NCBI RefSeq assembly: GCF_014203115.1
Contig: NZ_JACHIJ010000005.1
Coordinates: 372,001 to 436,000 of the forward strand
DNA from: Afipia massiliensis
Lineage (GTDB): Bacteria; Pseudomonadota; Alphaproteobacteria; Rhizobiales; Xanthobacteraceae
Length of the DNA stretch: 64,000 nt
Direction: 5' to 3'
The notes under the pieces: generated by a model
Seen by the model: the letters and a program-made list of their open reading frames with translations, nothing else
Databases searched by the model: none
Told to the model about the DNA's origin: nothing
In this document: positions 8,017-17,418 of the stretch, in pieces
Numbering within the stretch: the stretch's first letter is position 1
Layout: each line of letters starts with the position of its first letter
Made by a program: the position numbers and the translations under genes

Positions 8017-9114
8017 ATGTCCGCTTCCAAACTTTTCGACCCTTACAAGCTCGGCGCCGTCACGCTGACCAATCGCGCCGTCATGGCTCCGCTGACGCGC
8101 AATCGCGCCGTCGCAGGCTTCGTGCCCAATCCTCTCGCCATCGACTATTACGGGCAGCGCGCTTCGGCCGGGCTGCTCATCACCGAAGCGAGCCAGGTCT
8201 CGCAGCAGGGCCAGGGCTATCAGGACACACCTGGCATCTACTCCAAGGAACAGGTCGCGGGCTGGCGCAAGGTCACCGACCGCGTTCATGAGCGCGGCGG
8301 GCACATCTACATCCAGCTCTGGCATGTCGGACGTATTTCCCACACCACGTTGCAGGAGAATGATGGAGCGCCAGTCGCCCCATCCGCAGTCCGCGCCAAG
8401 AGCAAAACCTTCGTCGGCGGCACCTTCGCCGATGTGTCCGAGCCACGCGTACTCGACCTTAACGAAATTCCCGGCATCATCGATCGCTTCAAGCGCGCAT
8501 CTGCCAATGCCTTGGAGGCTGGCTTCGACGGCGTCGAAATCCATGGCGCGAACGGCTACCTGCTCGACCAATTCGCCAAGGATGGCGCCAACAAACGCAC
8601 CGATGCCTACGGTGGTTCGATCGAGAACCGAGCACGGCTGATGCTGGAAGTTTCCAAAGCTGTCGCGGCTGAAGCTGGCGCTGACCGCACCGGCATCCGC
8701 ATTTCGCCGGTGACCCCCGCCAACGACATTTCCGACAGCAATCCGCAGCCGTTGTTCGATCACATCGTCGATCAGCTCAACGCGCTGAAGCTGGTCTACA
8801 TCCATGTCATCGAAGGCGCGACCGGCGGCCCGCGCGACATCGCGCCGTTCGACTATGACAGCCTGCGCAAGCGCTTCAGCGGCGCCTACATCGCCAACAA
8901 CGGCTATGACTTCAAGCTGGCCACCGAGGTGCTGGAGAAGAACAAGGCCGACCTGATCGCGTTCGGCAAGCCGTTCATTTCGAATCCCGACCTTGTGGAG
9001 CGCCTCAAGCTCGGCGCGCCGCTGAACGATTTCGACAAAGCGACGTTCTATGGCGGCGATGCCAAGGGCTACACCGACTATCCGGTGCTCGGGCGTCAGG
9101 CAGCGGCGGAATAA
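8017..9114 (+). CDS. Old yellow enzyme-type alkene reductase (NemA-like)
   Basis: A 365-residue FMN-dependent TIM-barrel reductase of the old yellow enzyme family, which reduces activated C=C bonds (enones, maleimides) or nitro compounds with NAD(P)H. Seen motifs: the N-terminal FDPYKLGAVTLTNRAVMAPLTR typical of FMN binding, GFDGVEIHGANGYLLDQF at about residues 175-190, and AFGKPFISNPDLVERL near the phosphate-binding end. The start at 8017 has AGGAAAG 6 bases before it; an upstream in-frame start at 7948 adds 23 unfamiliar residues. The physiological substrate is unknown. Confidence 0.93.
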   Translation: MSASKLFDPYKLGAVTLTNRAVMAPLTRNRAVAGFVPNPLAIDYYGQRASAGLLITEASQVSQQGQGYQDTPGIYSKEQVAGWRKVTDRVHERGGHIYIQLWHVGRISHTTLQENDGAPVAPSAVRAKSKTFVGGTFADVSEPRVLDLNEIPGIIDRFKRASANALEAGFDGVEIHGANGYLLDQFAKDGANKRTDAYGGSIENRARLMLEVSKAVAAEAGADRTGIRISPVTPANDISDSNPQPLFDHIVDQLNALKLVYIHVIEGATGGPRDIAPFDYDSLRKRFSGAYIANNGYDFKLATEVLEKNKADLIAFGKPFISNPDLVERLKLGAPLNDFDKATFYGGDAKGYTDYPVLGRQAAAE

Positions 9115-9136
9115 GCCACGCGATTAGTCTGAAATC

Positions 9137-9168
9137 AAAAAGGCCGGGGGCGATCCCGGCCTCTTCTT
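9137..9168. terminator. Bidirectional terminator
   Basis: AGGCCGGG at 9141-9148 pairs with CCCGGCCT at 9155-9162. A-rich sequence on the left gives a T-run on the minus strand, and TCTTCTTT follows on the plus strand, so it can serve both the alkene reductase and the small minus-strand gene that converge here. Confidence 0.75.
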
Positions 9169-9180
9169 TGGATGAAGGGC

Positions 9181-9375
9181 TTATGCGGGAACCGGGTCCA
9201 GTTGCCCGGCCAGAAATCTCGTGGCGGCGCGCTCAGCCTCGCGCGCGTTCTTGAAAACACGGCCGTCGAGCGGATTGTACTTGTGTACCGCTGCGAAGAA
9301 ACGAAAACCCGATTTCTCGCGAACGACGATGCCTGCAGCTTCCGAACTGACTTCGATGATGTAGGTGTCTGACAT
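9181..9375 (-). CDS. Small conserved-looking protein, unknown function
   Basis: A 64-residue protein starting MSDTYIIEV. An upstream in-frame start would add 12 residues but I chose the ATG at 9375 because the sequence before it reads as non-coding. The pattern of alternating hydrophobic residues (TYIIEV, GIVVREKSGFRFFAAV) followed by a helix (AREAERAATRFLAGQL) suggests a compact beta-beta-alpha fold similar in size to DUF4170. No motif gives a function. It converges on the alkene reductase and shares its terminator. Confidence 0.6.
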   Translation of the reverse strand: MSDTYIIEVSSEAAGIVVREKSGFRFFAAVHKYNPLDGRVFKNAREAERAATRFLAGQLDPVPA

Positions 9376-9758
9376 GTTTCTTATCCGTGCCCCGTCTTGA
9401 GGGTTCCTCACGCGCGATAACTCAGAAGGGCTGAAAAGGTTTCAGCCGAAAGCTGTCCAACACATCACTCGCCTCCCCGATTGCTATGCACATCTCGGGC
9501 CAGTGCTTCAGATCGGATTTCCATCCGAAATGACTCGAAAACAGACGCACACTGGCTCTCCCATGAGCAGCCCGCCGCACCTGTAGGCGCTTCGCACGAC
9601 AGTTTTATAACCGGCATGTTGAGTCTGGAAGATGATCGGCCGCACTGCTGCAAAATAGCAATGAGACCATCGCACAGCACCGCAACGGCGAACGAAAGAG
9701 CCAGTGCAAACACCGTCTGCGCGAAAAGTCGGCTAGACGTGTTAACGATTAAGGCGAA
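9376..9758. other. 383-base stretch without a convincing gene
   Basis: No tRNA, terminator or repeat is evident. Two short overlapping open frames (9465-9713 minus, 9481-9804 plus) have no recognisable product, no good ribosome-binding site and odd composition. The left part would hold the promoter of the small minus-strand gene at 9181-9375. Confidence 0.6.
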
Positions 9759-10181
9759 TCAGGCCTTGATGGAAGGTGAATCCTGCCGGATCGCCTGTGG
9801 ATGACCGTCGTCGTCCACAGCGACGTAGGTGTAGTTCCCGTCGGTCACCAGAATCAATTCCGATTCGTTGCGCCGCTGCACCCACGCCGCGACGTGCACC
9901 GTGATCGAGGTTCTGCCGACACGAACCAACGATCCGTAGACCGATACCACATCGCCGACATAGACCGGCTTGCGAAACGTCATCGCCTCGATGGCGACAG
10001 TAACGTTTCGGCTTTGCGTGGTCTTGTAGGCAAAAATGCTGCCAGCCAGATCCATCTGGCTCAGGAGCCAGCCGCCGAAAATATCGCCGTTCTGGTTGGT
10101 GTCGGCCGGCATCGCCAGCGTGCGGATCGACAACTCGCCCTCTGGCGCGGCGGGTGCGGGCGCGGCGTGCGTTTCTGCCAT
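9759..10181 (-). CDS. Acyl-CoA thioesterase, hotdog fold (YciA-like)
   Basis: A 140-residue hotdog-fold thioesterase that hydrolyses acyl-CoA to the free acid and CoA. The diagnostic ADTNQNGDIFGGWLLSQMD segment (about residues 25-43) carries the catalytic region of the YciA/BACH branch, followed by VTVAIEAMTFRKPVYVGD. The length is normal for YciA. It is the last gene of a minus-strand set, 41 bases after the FadB-like gene, so it probably trims or overflows acyl-CoAs from beta-oxidation and releases CoA. The N-terminus (MAETHAAPAPAAPEG) is a disordered Ala/Pro tail. Confidence 0.92.
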   Translation of the reverse strand: MAETHAAPAPAAPEGELSIRTLAMPADTNQNGDIFGGWLLSQMDLAGSIFAYKTTQSRNVTVAIEAMTFRKPVYVGDVVSVYGSLVRVGRTSITVHVAAWVQRRNESELILVTDGNYTYVAVDDDGHPQAIRQDSPSIKA

Positions 10182-10222
10182 CGATGATATCCGTCAAATA
10201 TACATCAAATGAGAAGGATGGA

Positions 10223-12310
10223 TCAGGCGAACGTATCCCACCCGGCGTCGGGTTTAAAGCGCTCGCCGAACTTCGCTTCCAGCGCACTCAGCGCGGCCGC
10301 GACATTCGCAGCACCGCGGGTGCGCGCATAATTCAGCGGGCCACCGCGGAACGGTGCATAGCCTGTGCCGAAGATCATCGCACCATCCACCACGTCGGCG
10401 TTATCGACAATGCCTTCGCGCAGGCAGGCGACGCAGACATTGGACATCGGCAGGATGAGACGGTCGATCATTTCCTCGGTGGGCTGAACCGGCGACGGCA
10501 CTTTCACCGCCTTGCCGTCCTTCCACTCGTAAAAGCCCTTGCCGGTCTTTCGGCCAAGCTCACCCTTCTTGACCTTGTCGCGCAGCCAGTCCGGCGCGGC
10601 GGGCAATGCCTTTTCACCGAATTTCGAACGCAGCATGTCGCCAACCGCGAGACAGATATCGAGCCCGACCTGATCCGCCAGTTCGATCGGCCCCATCGGC
10701 ATGCCGAACTTCTCGGCGGCGGCGTCGATGACAGCCTTGTCCACCTTCTCGTCCAGCATCACCATTGCTTCCAGCATGTACGGCGTGAGCGCGCGGTTGA
10801 CGAGGAAGCCCGGCGAGCTTTTCACCGGCAGCGGCAGGCGGTCGATCGCGCCGACGAACTTCAGTGCGATCACCAGCGCCTGTGGATCGACAGTGTCGTG
10901 GCTGACCACCTCGACCAGTTGCAGGCGCGAGACCGGATTGAAGAAGTGCAGGCCGAGTAGTCGCTCGGGATTCTTCAGCGTGGTGCGCAGATCCTGAAGC
11001 GGGATGCTGGACGTGTTGGTGGCAAGGATCGCGCCCGGCTTCATGATCGGCTCAAGCCCGGCATAGACCTTCTGCTTGAGTTCAAGTTTCTCCGGCACAG
11101 CCTCGATAATGAGATCGGCGTTGCGAACGCCCTCTCCGTTCATATCCGGAATCAGCCGGTCAAGTGCATCGCGCAGATCGGTCTTCTTGCGGATGATCTT
11201 GCCGAACAGCTCCGACGCGCGCTTGATCGCGCCGGCAATCGGTTCCGCCTTCATGTCGGCCAGCGTCACGCGCAACCCCTGATGGGCGCACCAGGCTGCG
11301 ATGTCGCCGCCCATCGCACCCGCACCGATGACATGAACGTGCTTTATGGTGTTCTTGCCGCCGGCGAGTTTTTTCATCTGCTCGCGCAGGAAGAACACAC
11401 GGATCAGGTTTTGCGCCGTCGGCGTCACCATCAAGTCGGCGAACGAGGTCTTCTCCGCAGAGAGCATCGCCTTGCGGTCGCCGCCGTGCTTTTCCCACAG
11501 ATCGACCAGCGCATACGGCGCGGGATAATGTTCCTTCGGCGCGGTCTTCGCCGCCTCGCCGCGCATGCGGTTAGCGAGCAGGCCGCGGACTGGACCGAGG
11601 TTCATCGCCTTCGCGAGCAGGCCCTGCCTGTGAGGCCGAAGCCGCCCGAAGATCGCGTCCTTCACGGCATTGCGGACATGCCGCTCCTGCGTCACGGCAT
11701 CGACCAGGCCCAGCGATTTCGCCTTGCGCGCGTCGATGGTTTTGCCGGTGAGCATCATCGTCATCGCCTCAAGCGGGCTGACGAGATGCGTGAAGCGCGC
11801 GGTGCCTCCAAGGCCCGGATGCAGGCCGAGCATTATCTCGGGAAATCCGAAACGCGCATTGTCGATGGCAATGCGCGTGTTGCACGCCAGCGCCACTTCC
11901 AGCCCGCCGCCGAGACAGAAACCGTGGATCACCGCGACGCTCGGAACCTTCAGTGCTTCCAGCCGGTCCACCACCGCATGCGCGCGCGCCATCTGGGTTT
12001 CGACCTCGCGGGGATCGGTCACGCCGCGAAACTCGTTGACGTCTGCCCCTGCGATGAACCCGGAGGATTTCGCGGAACGGATGACCACGCCCGCAGGGCG
12101 CTCGCTTTCCAGAGCGGCGATGACGGTCTCAAATTCTTCGAGAACGCTCGCGGACAGCGTGTTGGCGCTGGTGCCCTCGCGGTCAAACAGCAGCCAGGCA
12201 ATGCCGTCGCCGTCGCGCGTCAGCTTGAAATTCCTGTAGGGTCCCGCGGCCGGATCCGGCCCGAGTTCGAGCACGCGCGCTTCAAGAACATCCATGATGC
12301 GTGAGTCCAT
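10223..12310 (-). CDS. fadB: FadB-like enoyl-CoA hydratase / 3-hydroxyacyl-CoA dehydrogenase
   Basis: A 695-residue bifunctional beta-oxidation enzyme. The N-terminal crotonase domain (about 20-220) has the oxyanion-hole stretches SSGFIAGADVNEF and HGFCLGGGLEVALACNTRIA. The dehydrogenase follows with the NAD-binding HVIGAGAMGGDIAAW (about 325-340), the HFFNPV catalytic His motif, and the C-terminal helical repeats. It hydrates enoyl-CoA and oxidises the 3-hydroxyacyl-CoA, feeding the thiolase encoded just upstream. AAGGGA lies 6 bases before the ATG, which is 10 bases after the thiolase stop. Length fits FadB/FadJ alpha subunits. Confidence 0.95.
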   Translation of the reverse strand: MDSRIMDVLEARVLELGPDPAAGPYRNFKLTRDGDGIAWLLFDREGTSANTLSASVLEEFETVIAALESERPAGVVIRSAKSSGFIAGADVNEFRGVTDPREVETQMARAHAVVDRLEALKVPSVAVIHGFCLGGGLEVALACNTRIAIDNARFGFPEIMLGLHPGLGGTARFTHLVSPLEAMTMMLTGKTIDARKAKSLGLVDAVTQERHVRNAVKDAIFGRLRPHRQGLLAKAMNLGPVRGLLANRMRGEAAKTAPKEHYPAPYALVDLWEKHGGDRKAMLSAEKTSFADLMVTPTAQNLIRVFFLREQMKKLAGGKNTIKHVHVIGAGAMGGDIAAWCAHQGLRVTLADMKAEPIAGAIKRASELFGKIIRKKTDLRDALDRLIPDMNGEGVRNADLIIEAVPEKLELKQKVYAGLEPIMKPGAILATNTSSIPLQDLRTTLKNPERLLGLHFFNPVSRLQLVEVVSHDTVDPQALVIALKFVGAIDRLPLPVKSSPGFLVNRALTPYMLEAMVMLDEKVDKAVIDAAAEKFGMPMGPIELADQVGLDICLAVGDMLRSKFGEKALPAAPDWLRDKVKKGELGRKTGKGFYEWKDGKAVKVPSPVQPTEEMIDRLILPMSNVCVACLREGIVDNADVVDGAMIFGTGYAPFRGGPLNYARTRGAANVAAALSALEAKFGERFKPDAGWDTFA

Positions 12311-12320
12311 GTCCGTTCCC

Positions 12321-13604
12321 TTACACTGTCTCTATCAGCATGGCGCCGCCGAGGCCGCCGCCAATGCATTCGGTGGCGATGCCGCGCTTGGTTCCGAGCC
12401 GCTTCATCGCGTTCACGAGATGCAGCACGATGCGGTTGCCGCTGGTGCCGACCGGATGGCCGAGGCTGATCGCGCCGCCGTCGACATTGAGTTTCGTCTG
12501 ATCGATCTGACCGGCTGCACCATCAAGGCCAAGCACCTCGCGGCAGAACCTGTCATCGTTCCATGCTTTGAGACAGCCGAGCAGCTGCGACGCGAACGCC
12601 TCGTTGATTTCCCAGGTCTCGATGTCCTGAAGCTTCAGCCTGTTGCGTTTCAGGAGTTCGGTTGACGACAGCACCGGCCCGAAGCCCATGATGCCGGGAT
12701 CGAGCCCCGCCCACTGGCTGTCGACGATGATCGCCTTCGGCTTGAGGCCGTATTTGTTGACGGCGTCTTCCGATGCCAGAATGGTCCAGCATGCTCCGTC
12801 GGTGATCTGCGATGAGTTGCCCGGCGTCACCTGCCCCCATGGCCGCTCGAAGGCGGGCTTCAGTCTGGCAAGCTTGTCCATCGACGAATCCGGCCGCACA
12901 CCGTCATCATGATCGTAGAATTTACCGTCGCGCGCAAAAGCTATCTCGACCTCGCCTTGCAGAAATCCCTGCGCCTGCGCGGTCGCCAGCCTGCGATGGC
13001 TTTCCACTGCATAGGCATCGGCCTGCTCACGGGTCACGCCCATCAGATGCGCGACCACTTCGGCGGTCTGCCCCATGTTGAGATCGGTGATCGGATCGGT
13101 CAATCCGCGCTCAAGCCCGATAATCGGCTTGAAATACGAAGGCCGCGCTTTCAGAAACGCGGCCACTTTCGAGAGCGAATCCTTCGCGGACGCGAATTTC
13201 GCGAACCAGCGCACGCCCGATTGCGGAAACACCAGCGGCGCATAGCTCAAAGCCTCCGCGCCGCCCGCCAGAATCATATCCGCCTTGCCGGCCTCGATGG
13301 TGCGATAGGCCGTATCGATCGACTGCATGCCGGAGCCGCAATTGATCTGCACCGTGAACGCCACCATCCGCTCGCCCATGCCGAGGCGCAGTGCCGCGAC
13401 ACGCGCCGGATTCATCTCATCCGCGATGACGTTAACGCAGCCGAGAATGACCTGATCGAACGCATTGGGAGCAAAAGGTTGCCGCGCCAGCAAGGGCCGC
13501 CCGGCCTGAACCGCAAGATCGACCGGGGTGAATGGTCCCGGCCCGCCCTGTGCTTTCAGGAACGGCGTACGTGCGCCGTCAACGATATAAACCGGACGCG
13601 CCAT
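12321..13604 (-). CDS. fadA: Acetyl-CoA C-acyltransferase (thiolase, FadA/FadI type)
   Basis: A 427-residue thiolase that cleaves 3-ketoacyl-CoA with CoA to acetyl-CoA and a shortened acyl-CoA. The acyl-accepting Cys is in NCGSGMQSID (about residue 95), the catalytic His in EAFASQ / GGAISLGHPVGTSG (about 375), and the second Cys in ECIGGGLGGAML near the end. It sits between fadE and the FadB-like gene and its ATG shares one base with the fadE stop (TGATG), so translation is likely coupled. The order acyl-CoA dehydrogenase, thiolase, hydratase/dehydrogenase gives the complete beta-oxidation spiral. Confidence 0.95.
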   Translation of the reverse strand: MARPVYIVDGARTPFLKAQGGPGPFTPVDLAVQAGRPLLARQPFAPNAFDQVILGCVNVIADEMNPARVAALRLGMGERMVAFTVQINCGSGMQSIDTAYRTIEAGKADMILAGGAEALSYAPLVFPQSGVRWFAKFASAKDSLSKVAAFLKARPSYFKPIIGLERGLTDPITDLNMGQTAEVVAHLMGVTREQADAYAVESHRRLATAQAQGFLQGEVEIAFARDGKFYDHDDGVRPDSSMDKLARLKPAFERPWGQVTPGNSSQITDGACWTILASEDAVNKYGLKPKAIIVDSQWAGLDPGIMGFGPVLSSTELLKRNRLKLQDIETWEINEAFASQLLGCLKAWNDDRFCREVLGLDGAAGQIDQTKLNVDGGAISLGHPVGTSGNRIVLHLVNAMKRLGTKRGIATECIGGGLGGAMLIETV

Positions 13605-15865
13605 CAGCTTGCCGCCCTGTCCGGCGACGTCTGCTTGAGATCTTGCCGCTTCCTGTAGATCGGCGACAGCGCTTCCGGCGCAAAGTCATCGACCTCGATC
13701 ACCAGCCCGACCGCGTCATGCGCAGCCTTGAGCTTTGCGCCTTCGTCGGCGGTGATGACGCCTTTTTTCACAGCTTCGTTCCAATCGCGAATTTTTGCGG
13801 TATGCATCTTTTTTTCAATCGCCTCATTGGCGGTGACCAGCAGGAACGCCTTCTCAAGCCGCGCCAGCGGACCGTCGTCATTGGCATGATAAAGTCCCTC
13901 GGTCAGCCGGTCGCGCACCGCACCCGGCGCGAGGATCAATTGCGCGCAGCGATGCACCACCTTGTCCGACGGACCGAGCGGATTGGCGCCAAGCGGCTGA
14001 ATCAGAAACTTCAGGATTACGCCCACGAAGCGATTCGGCATGTTGGCCATCACTTCGGCCAGTCTATTTTCAATCGTGCGAATGCCGTTGGCCATCACCC
14101 ATTCAAGGGCCGGGAAATCGGCCTCCTGACGACCCTCATCCTCCCAGCGCTTCAACGCCGCCGAGAGCAGATACAGTTCGGAAAGAATGTCGCCTAGCCG
14201 CGCGGACAGCATTTCCTTGCGTTTCAGCGCGCCGCCCAGCGTCAGCAGAGCCATGTCGGAGCACAGCGCGAAGGCCGCGGAATAACGCGAGAGCTGGCGA
14301 TAGTAGCCGGTGGCGGCACCCGCGTCGGGCGCAGGCGCGAACGCGCCGCCGGTCCAGCTTCGGCCCCACGCGCGGAAAGTGTTGGTAATGGCGTGGCCGA
14401 CATGCTTCCAGAATGACGTATCGAAATCTGCCAGACCCTTCTTCTGGTCCGCTTCACCGATGGCGTTCATTTCGCTCAGCAGATAGGGATGCGCGCGAAC
14501 CGATCCTTGCCCGAACACGATCAGGTTACGCGTCAGGATGTTCGCGCCTTCCACCGTGATGGCGACCGGCACCGAGCGGTAGAGATTGCCCATGTAATTC
14601 TGCGGGCCATCGATCACGGCCTTGCCGCCGTGAATGTCCATCGCGTCGTCGACCGTGATGCGCAGGCGCTCGGTGGCGTGCAGCTTCATGATGCCGGACA
14701 CCACCGCCGGATGAATGCCCTGATTGAGCGCGGCGCAGGTCAGCCGCCGCGCGGCGTCGAGCTGATAGGCCGTGCCCGCGATGCGCGCCAGCGGCTCCTC
14801 AATGCCCTCGAACTTTCCGATCGGCACATGGAATTGCTCGCGTATGCGCGCATAGGCGCCGGTCGCGCGCGCGCAATACGCCGCGCCTGCGGACGATTGC
14901 GACGGCAACGAGATGCCGCGGCCCGCAGCCAGCGCCGTCATCAGCATCTTCCAGCCCTGGCCGATGCGCTCCTGCCCGCCGATGATGAAGTCCATCGGTA
15001 TGAAAACGTCTTTTCCCCAGTTCGGGCCGTTCTGGAACACCTGCATCGCCGGCAGATGGCGATGACCGATACTGACGCCCGGCAGATCGGTCGGAATCAG
15101 CGCAACCGTGATGCCGAGCTCTTCCTCGCTGCCGATCAAGTGGTCGGGATCGTAAGCCTTGAACGCCAGGCCGAGCAACGTCGCCACCGGACCAAGCGTG
15201 ATGTAGCGCTTGTGCCAGTTCAGCCGCAGGCCCAGCGTCTCCTTGCCGTTGAACGTGCCCTTGCAGATGACGCCGGTATCGATCATCGACGCGGCGTCGG
15301 AGCCGGCTTCCGGGCTGGTTAGTCCGAAGCAGGGAATCTCGCGGCCTTCGGCAAGACCGGGCAGCCATTTGTCCCGCTGCTCCTTGGTGCCGAAGTGCAT
15401 CAGGAGTTCACCCGGTCCGAGCGAGTTCGGCACCATCACCGTGACAGCGGCCGTGACCGACCGCGACGAGATTTTCCTCACAACTTCCGAATGCGCATAA
15501 GGCGAGAAACCGAGGCCGCCATATTCCTTCGGGATGATCATGCCGAAGAATTTATTGCGCTTGATGAATTCCCAGACTTCGGGCGGCAGGTCGCGCCATT
15601 CCCAGTTGACCTTCCACTCATCAACCATCTCGCAGAGCTGTTCGACCGGACCATTCAGGAACGCCGTCTCTTCATCGGTGAGCTTTGCCGGAGCGAAGGC
15701 CAGGAGCTTCGACCAGTCGGGATTGCCGGTGAACAGATCGGCATCCCACCAGACATCACCGGCTTCGAGCGCCTCGCGCTCGGTATCGGACATCGGCGGC
15801 AGGGCCTTGTGCGCCCACGCAAAGATCGGGCGGGTGATGAGGTCGCGGCGGAGGGAAAAGCTCAT
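13604..15865 (-). CDS. fadE: Acyl-CoA dehydrogenase, FadE type
   Basis: A 753-residue FAD-dependent dehydrogenase for the first step of beta-oxidation. It is far longer than the usual 380-residue family and matches the FadE class with an extra C-terminal domain (DUF1974-like, about 480-740). The flavin-binding part shows CFGLTSPEAGSDAAS and the arginine/helix region MDIHGGKAVIDGPQNYMG. The ATG at 15865 is preferred to the in-frame start 12 codons upstream, because AAGGATCG precedes it and the protein start MSFSLRRDLITRPIFAW is that of the family. First gene of the operon fadE, fadA, fadB, thioesterase; the upstream 270 bases hold no gene. Confidence 0.95.
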   Translation of the reverse strand: MSFSLRRDLITRPIFAWAHKALPPMSDTEREALEAGDVWWDADLFTGNPDWSKLLAFAPAKLTDEETAFLNGPVEQLCEMVDEWKVNWEWRDLPPEVWEFIKRNKFFGMIIPKEYGGLGFSPYAHSEVVRKISSRSVTAAVTVMVPNSLGPGELLMHFGTKEQRDKWLPGLAEGREIPCFGLTSPEAGSDAASMIDTGVICKGTFNGKETLGLRLNWHKRYITLGPVATLLGLAFKAYDPDHLIGSEEELGITVALIPTDLPGVSIGHRHLPAMQVFQNGPNWGKDVFIPMDFIIGGQERIGQGWKMLMTALAAGRGISLPSQSSAGAAYCARATGAYARIREQFHVPIGKFEGIEEPLARIAGTAYQLDAARRLTCAALNQGIHPAVVSGIMKLHATERLRITVDDAMDIHGGKAVIDGPQNYMGNLYRSVPVAITVEGANILTRNLIVFGQGSVRAHPYLLSEMNAIGEADQKKGLADFDTSFWKHVGHAITNTFRAWGRSWTGGAFAPAPDAGAATGYYRQLSRYSAAFALCSDMALLTLGGALKRKEMLSARLGDILSELYLLSAALKRWEDEGRQEADFPALEWVMANGIRTIENRLAEVMANMPNRFVGVILKFLIQPLGANPLGPSDKVVHRCAQLILAPGAVRDRLTEGLYHANDDGPLARLEKAFLLVTANEAIEKKMHTAKIRDWNEAVKKGVITADEGAKLKAAHDAVGLVIEVDDFAPEALSPIYRKRQDLKQTSPDRAAS

Positions 15866-16138
15866 GGGACGATCCTTTTGTGGAAAGGCCAGCGTAACCA
15901 CGGGGCTGAAATGCTACGGCATGATCCCGAAACGTGGGAGGGAATTTCGTTTAGATCATGCCTCAACTCTAGCGCCGGCAATGCTGAAAACCAGCTTCGA
16001 TGTTGTGTCGCGTTTGAAGCGAAAGCCCCCAAAAATACCTACGTTTCAATAACCTGCACGGCGGCGCAACGTTCCGCGACGGCCTCCCAAACAATCGGCA
16101 AGACTGTAAAAATCACCAAGACTTGAGCCAAAATGCCG

Positions 16139-16756
16139 CTACCGCGGCCGCACCATCTCGAACATCATGTCAGGCCGGACCTGGACATAGTCACCCATTC
16201 GCCCCGCGCGCAGGATCGGATAGGCCTCGGCGGTCTGATAGACGCCGTCCTTGATCAGGCTCTTGTCGATATGGACCGCGACGACCTCGCCGAAAGTCAC
16301 CCAGGCGTCGGCTTTTTTACCATCGGCGCCCTGAAGCTGGATCATCTGCGTCAGTTTGCACTCGAACGAGACCAGACTTTCGCCGACCCGCGGCACGTCG
16401 ACCTTGCGCGACGCCACCTTGGTCAGCCCGGAAATCGTGAACTCGTCGGTCTCGTGCGGCACGGTGGCCGACGTCATGTTCATCTGCTCGGCGACATGCT
16501 TGGTCACCAGATTCCAGGTGAACTCCTTGGTCTCCTGGATATTGGCGACGCTATCTTTCCAGCCGGTCGAGGAAAAGCCGATGATCGGCGGCACATAGCA
16601 GAAGGCATTGAAGAAGCTGTAGGGCGCGAGGTTGACGTGTCCCTTGGCGTCCTTCGATGAAATCCAGCCGATGGGCCGGGGACCGACGATGGCATTGAAG
16701 GGATCGTGCCGGAGGCCGTGGCCCTGGGAAGGTTCGTAATAGTGGAAATCAGCCAT
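16139..16756 (-). CDS. Flavin reductase-like FMN-binding protein
   Basis: A 205-residue protein of the flavin-reductase-like split-barrel family (FMN binding; NAD(P)H:flavin reductases and related proteins). Motifs: VGPRPIGWISSKDAKGHVNLAPYSFFN at residues 24-50 (FMN phosphate and ring contacts), then PPIIGFSS and KEFTWNLV. Some members feed reduced flavin to monooxygenases, others have other redox roles; none is adjacent here. Its start overlaps the TetR stop by 8 bases, so it is the last gene of the RND efflux operon and is likely translated by coupling. Confidence 0.9.
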   Translation of the reverse strand: MADFHYYEPSQGHGLRHDPFNAIVGPRPIGWISSKDAKGHVNLAPYSFFNAFCYVPPIIGFSSTGWKDSVANIQETKEFTWNLVTKHVAEQMNMTSATVPHETDEFTISGLTKVASRKVDVPRVGESLVSFECKLTQMIQLQGADGKKADAWVTFGEVVAVHIDKSLIKDGVYQTAEAYPILRAGRMGDYVQVRPDMMFEMVRPR

Positions 16757-17396
16757 GAGAGATTTTGCCCGCGCCGTTGCTGCCCGGCATCGTGCCAGGC
16801 GGACTTAAGGTATGCGCTGCGAGGATAAAGTCTATCATTTGATCGAGGGTTGGCCCCGGCTTCTTGGCGCATTGCTCGATCATCTGCGGATGAAAGAAAC
16901 GGAGCATCGCGGTGCAGGTGCTCAAGGCCGCCAGTTCGATGTCGGTGACCTTGAACACGCCCATTTTGGCGCCTTCTGCGATAACCGAAGCGATCGCCAT
17001 GGTGATCCGCTGGATATGGGCTTCACAGACCTCCCAGCTCTCCTCCATCGCGATGGCAACCATCTCGTGGATCTTGGCATCGCCGACGAAGCGCTCGGCG
17101 TTCATGCGGCTGACAGTGGACAGCAACTCGCGTAGCCGCACGGCTGGGTGAGTCGTCTTGGCGGCGATGGCTTCCGCTTCGGTCTCGACCTCGTTCATCA
17201 GCCGGCGCGCGACGCCCTCATGGATCGCCTTCTTGGAATCGAAGAAGCGATAGATGTTCGCCGGAGACATTTTCAGCGTCTTGGCGATGTCGGCAACCGT
17301 GGTCTTGAGATAACCGATCTCGCGAAACAGGCGCTCCGCCGTGGCGAGAATGCACGCCTTCTTTTCGGAATCGGTGTCGTCGTGAAGCATGGTCAT
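16749..17396 (-). CDS. TetR/AcrR family regulator of the RND efflux operon
   Basis: A 215-residue TetR-type regulator. The helix-turn-helix spans about residues 12-60 (ILATAERLFREIGYLKTTVADIAKTLKMSPANIYRFFDSKKAI). The C-terminal helical domain should bind a ligand; it is variable and gives no clue. The ATG at 17396 was chosen because the longer frame reaches into the pump gene and adds 45 arginine-rich residues unlike a protein start; the Met two codons later is also possible. It begins 22 bases after the pump stop and overlaps the flavin reductase start. In families of this layout the TetR protein represses its own pump operon; inverted repeats at 21725-21748 are the likely site. Confidence 0.9.
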   Translation of the reverse strand: MTMLHDDTDSEKKACILATAERLFREIGYLKTTVADIAKTLKMSPANIYRFFDSKKAIHEGVARRLMNEVETEAEAIAAKTTHPAVRLRELLSTVSRMNAERFVGDAKIHEMVAIAMEESWEVCEAHIQRITMAIASVIAEGAKMGVFKVTDIELAALSTCTAMLRFFHPQMIEQCAKKPGPTLDQMIDFILAAHTLSPPGTMPGSNGAGKISHG

Positions 17397-17418
17397 ATCA
17401 GCATCGTACCAAGTTCGG

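Noticed and set aside
9465-9713. 82-codon minus-strand frame with a hydrophobic start
   Set aside because: The first 20 residues look signal-like but the rest is Cys/Ser-rich without pattern, there is no ribosome-binding site, and an opposite frame overlaps it fully.
11282-12304. 340-codon plus-strand frame opposite the FadB-like gene
   Set aside because: Antisense shadow of a conserved gene; composition is Arg/His-rich and no family fits.
15902-16126. Plus-strand frames running from fadE antisense into the gap before the flavin reductase
   Set aside because: They continue antisense frames and show no start signal or product.
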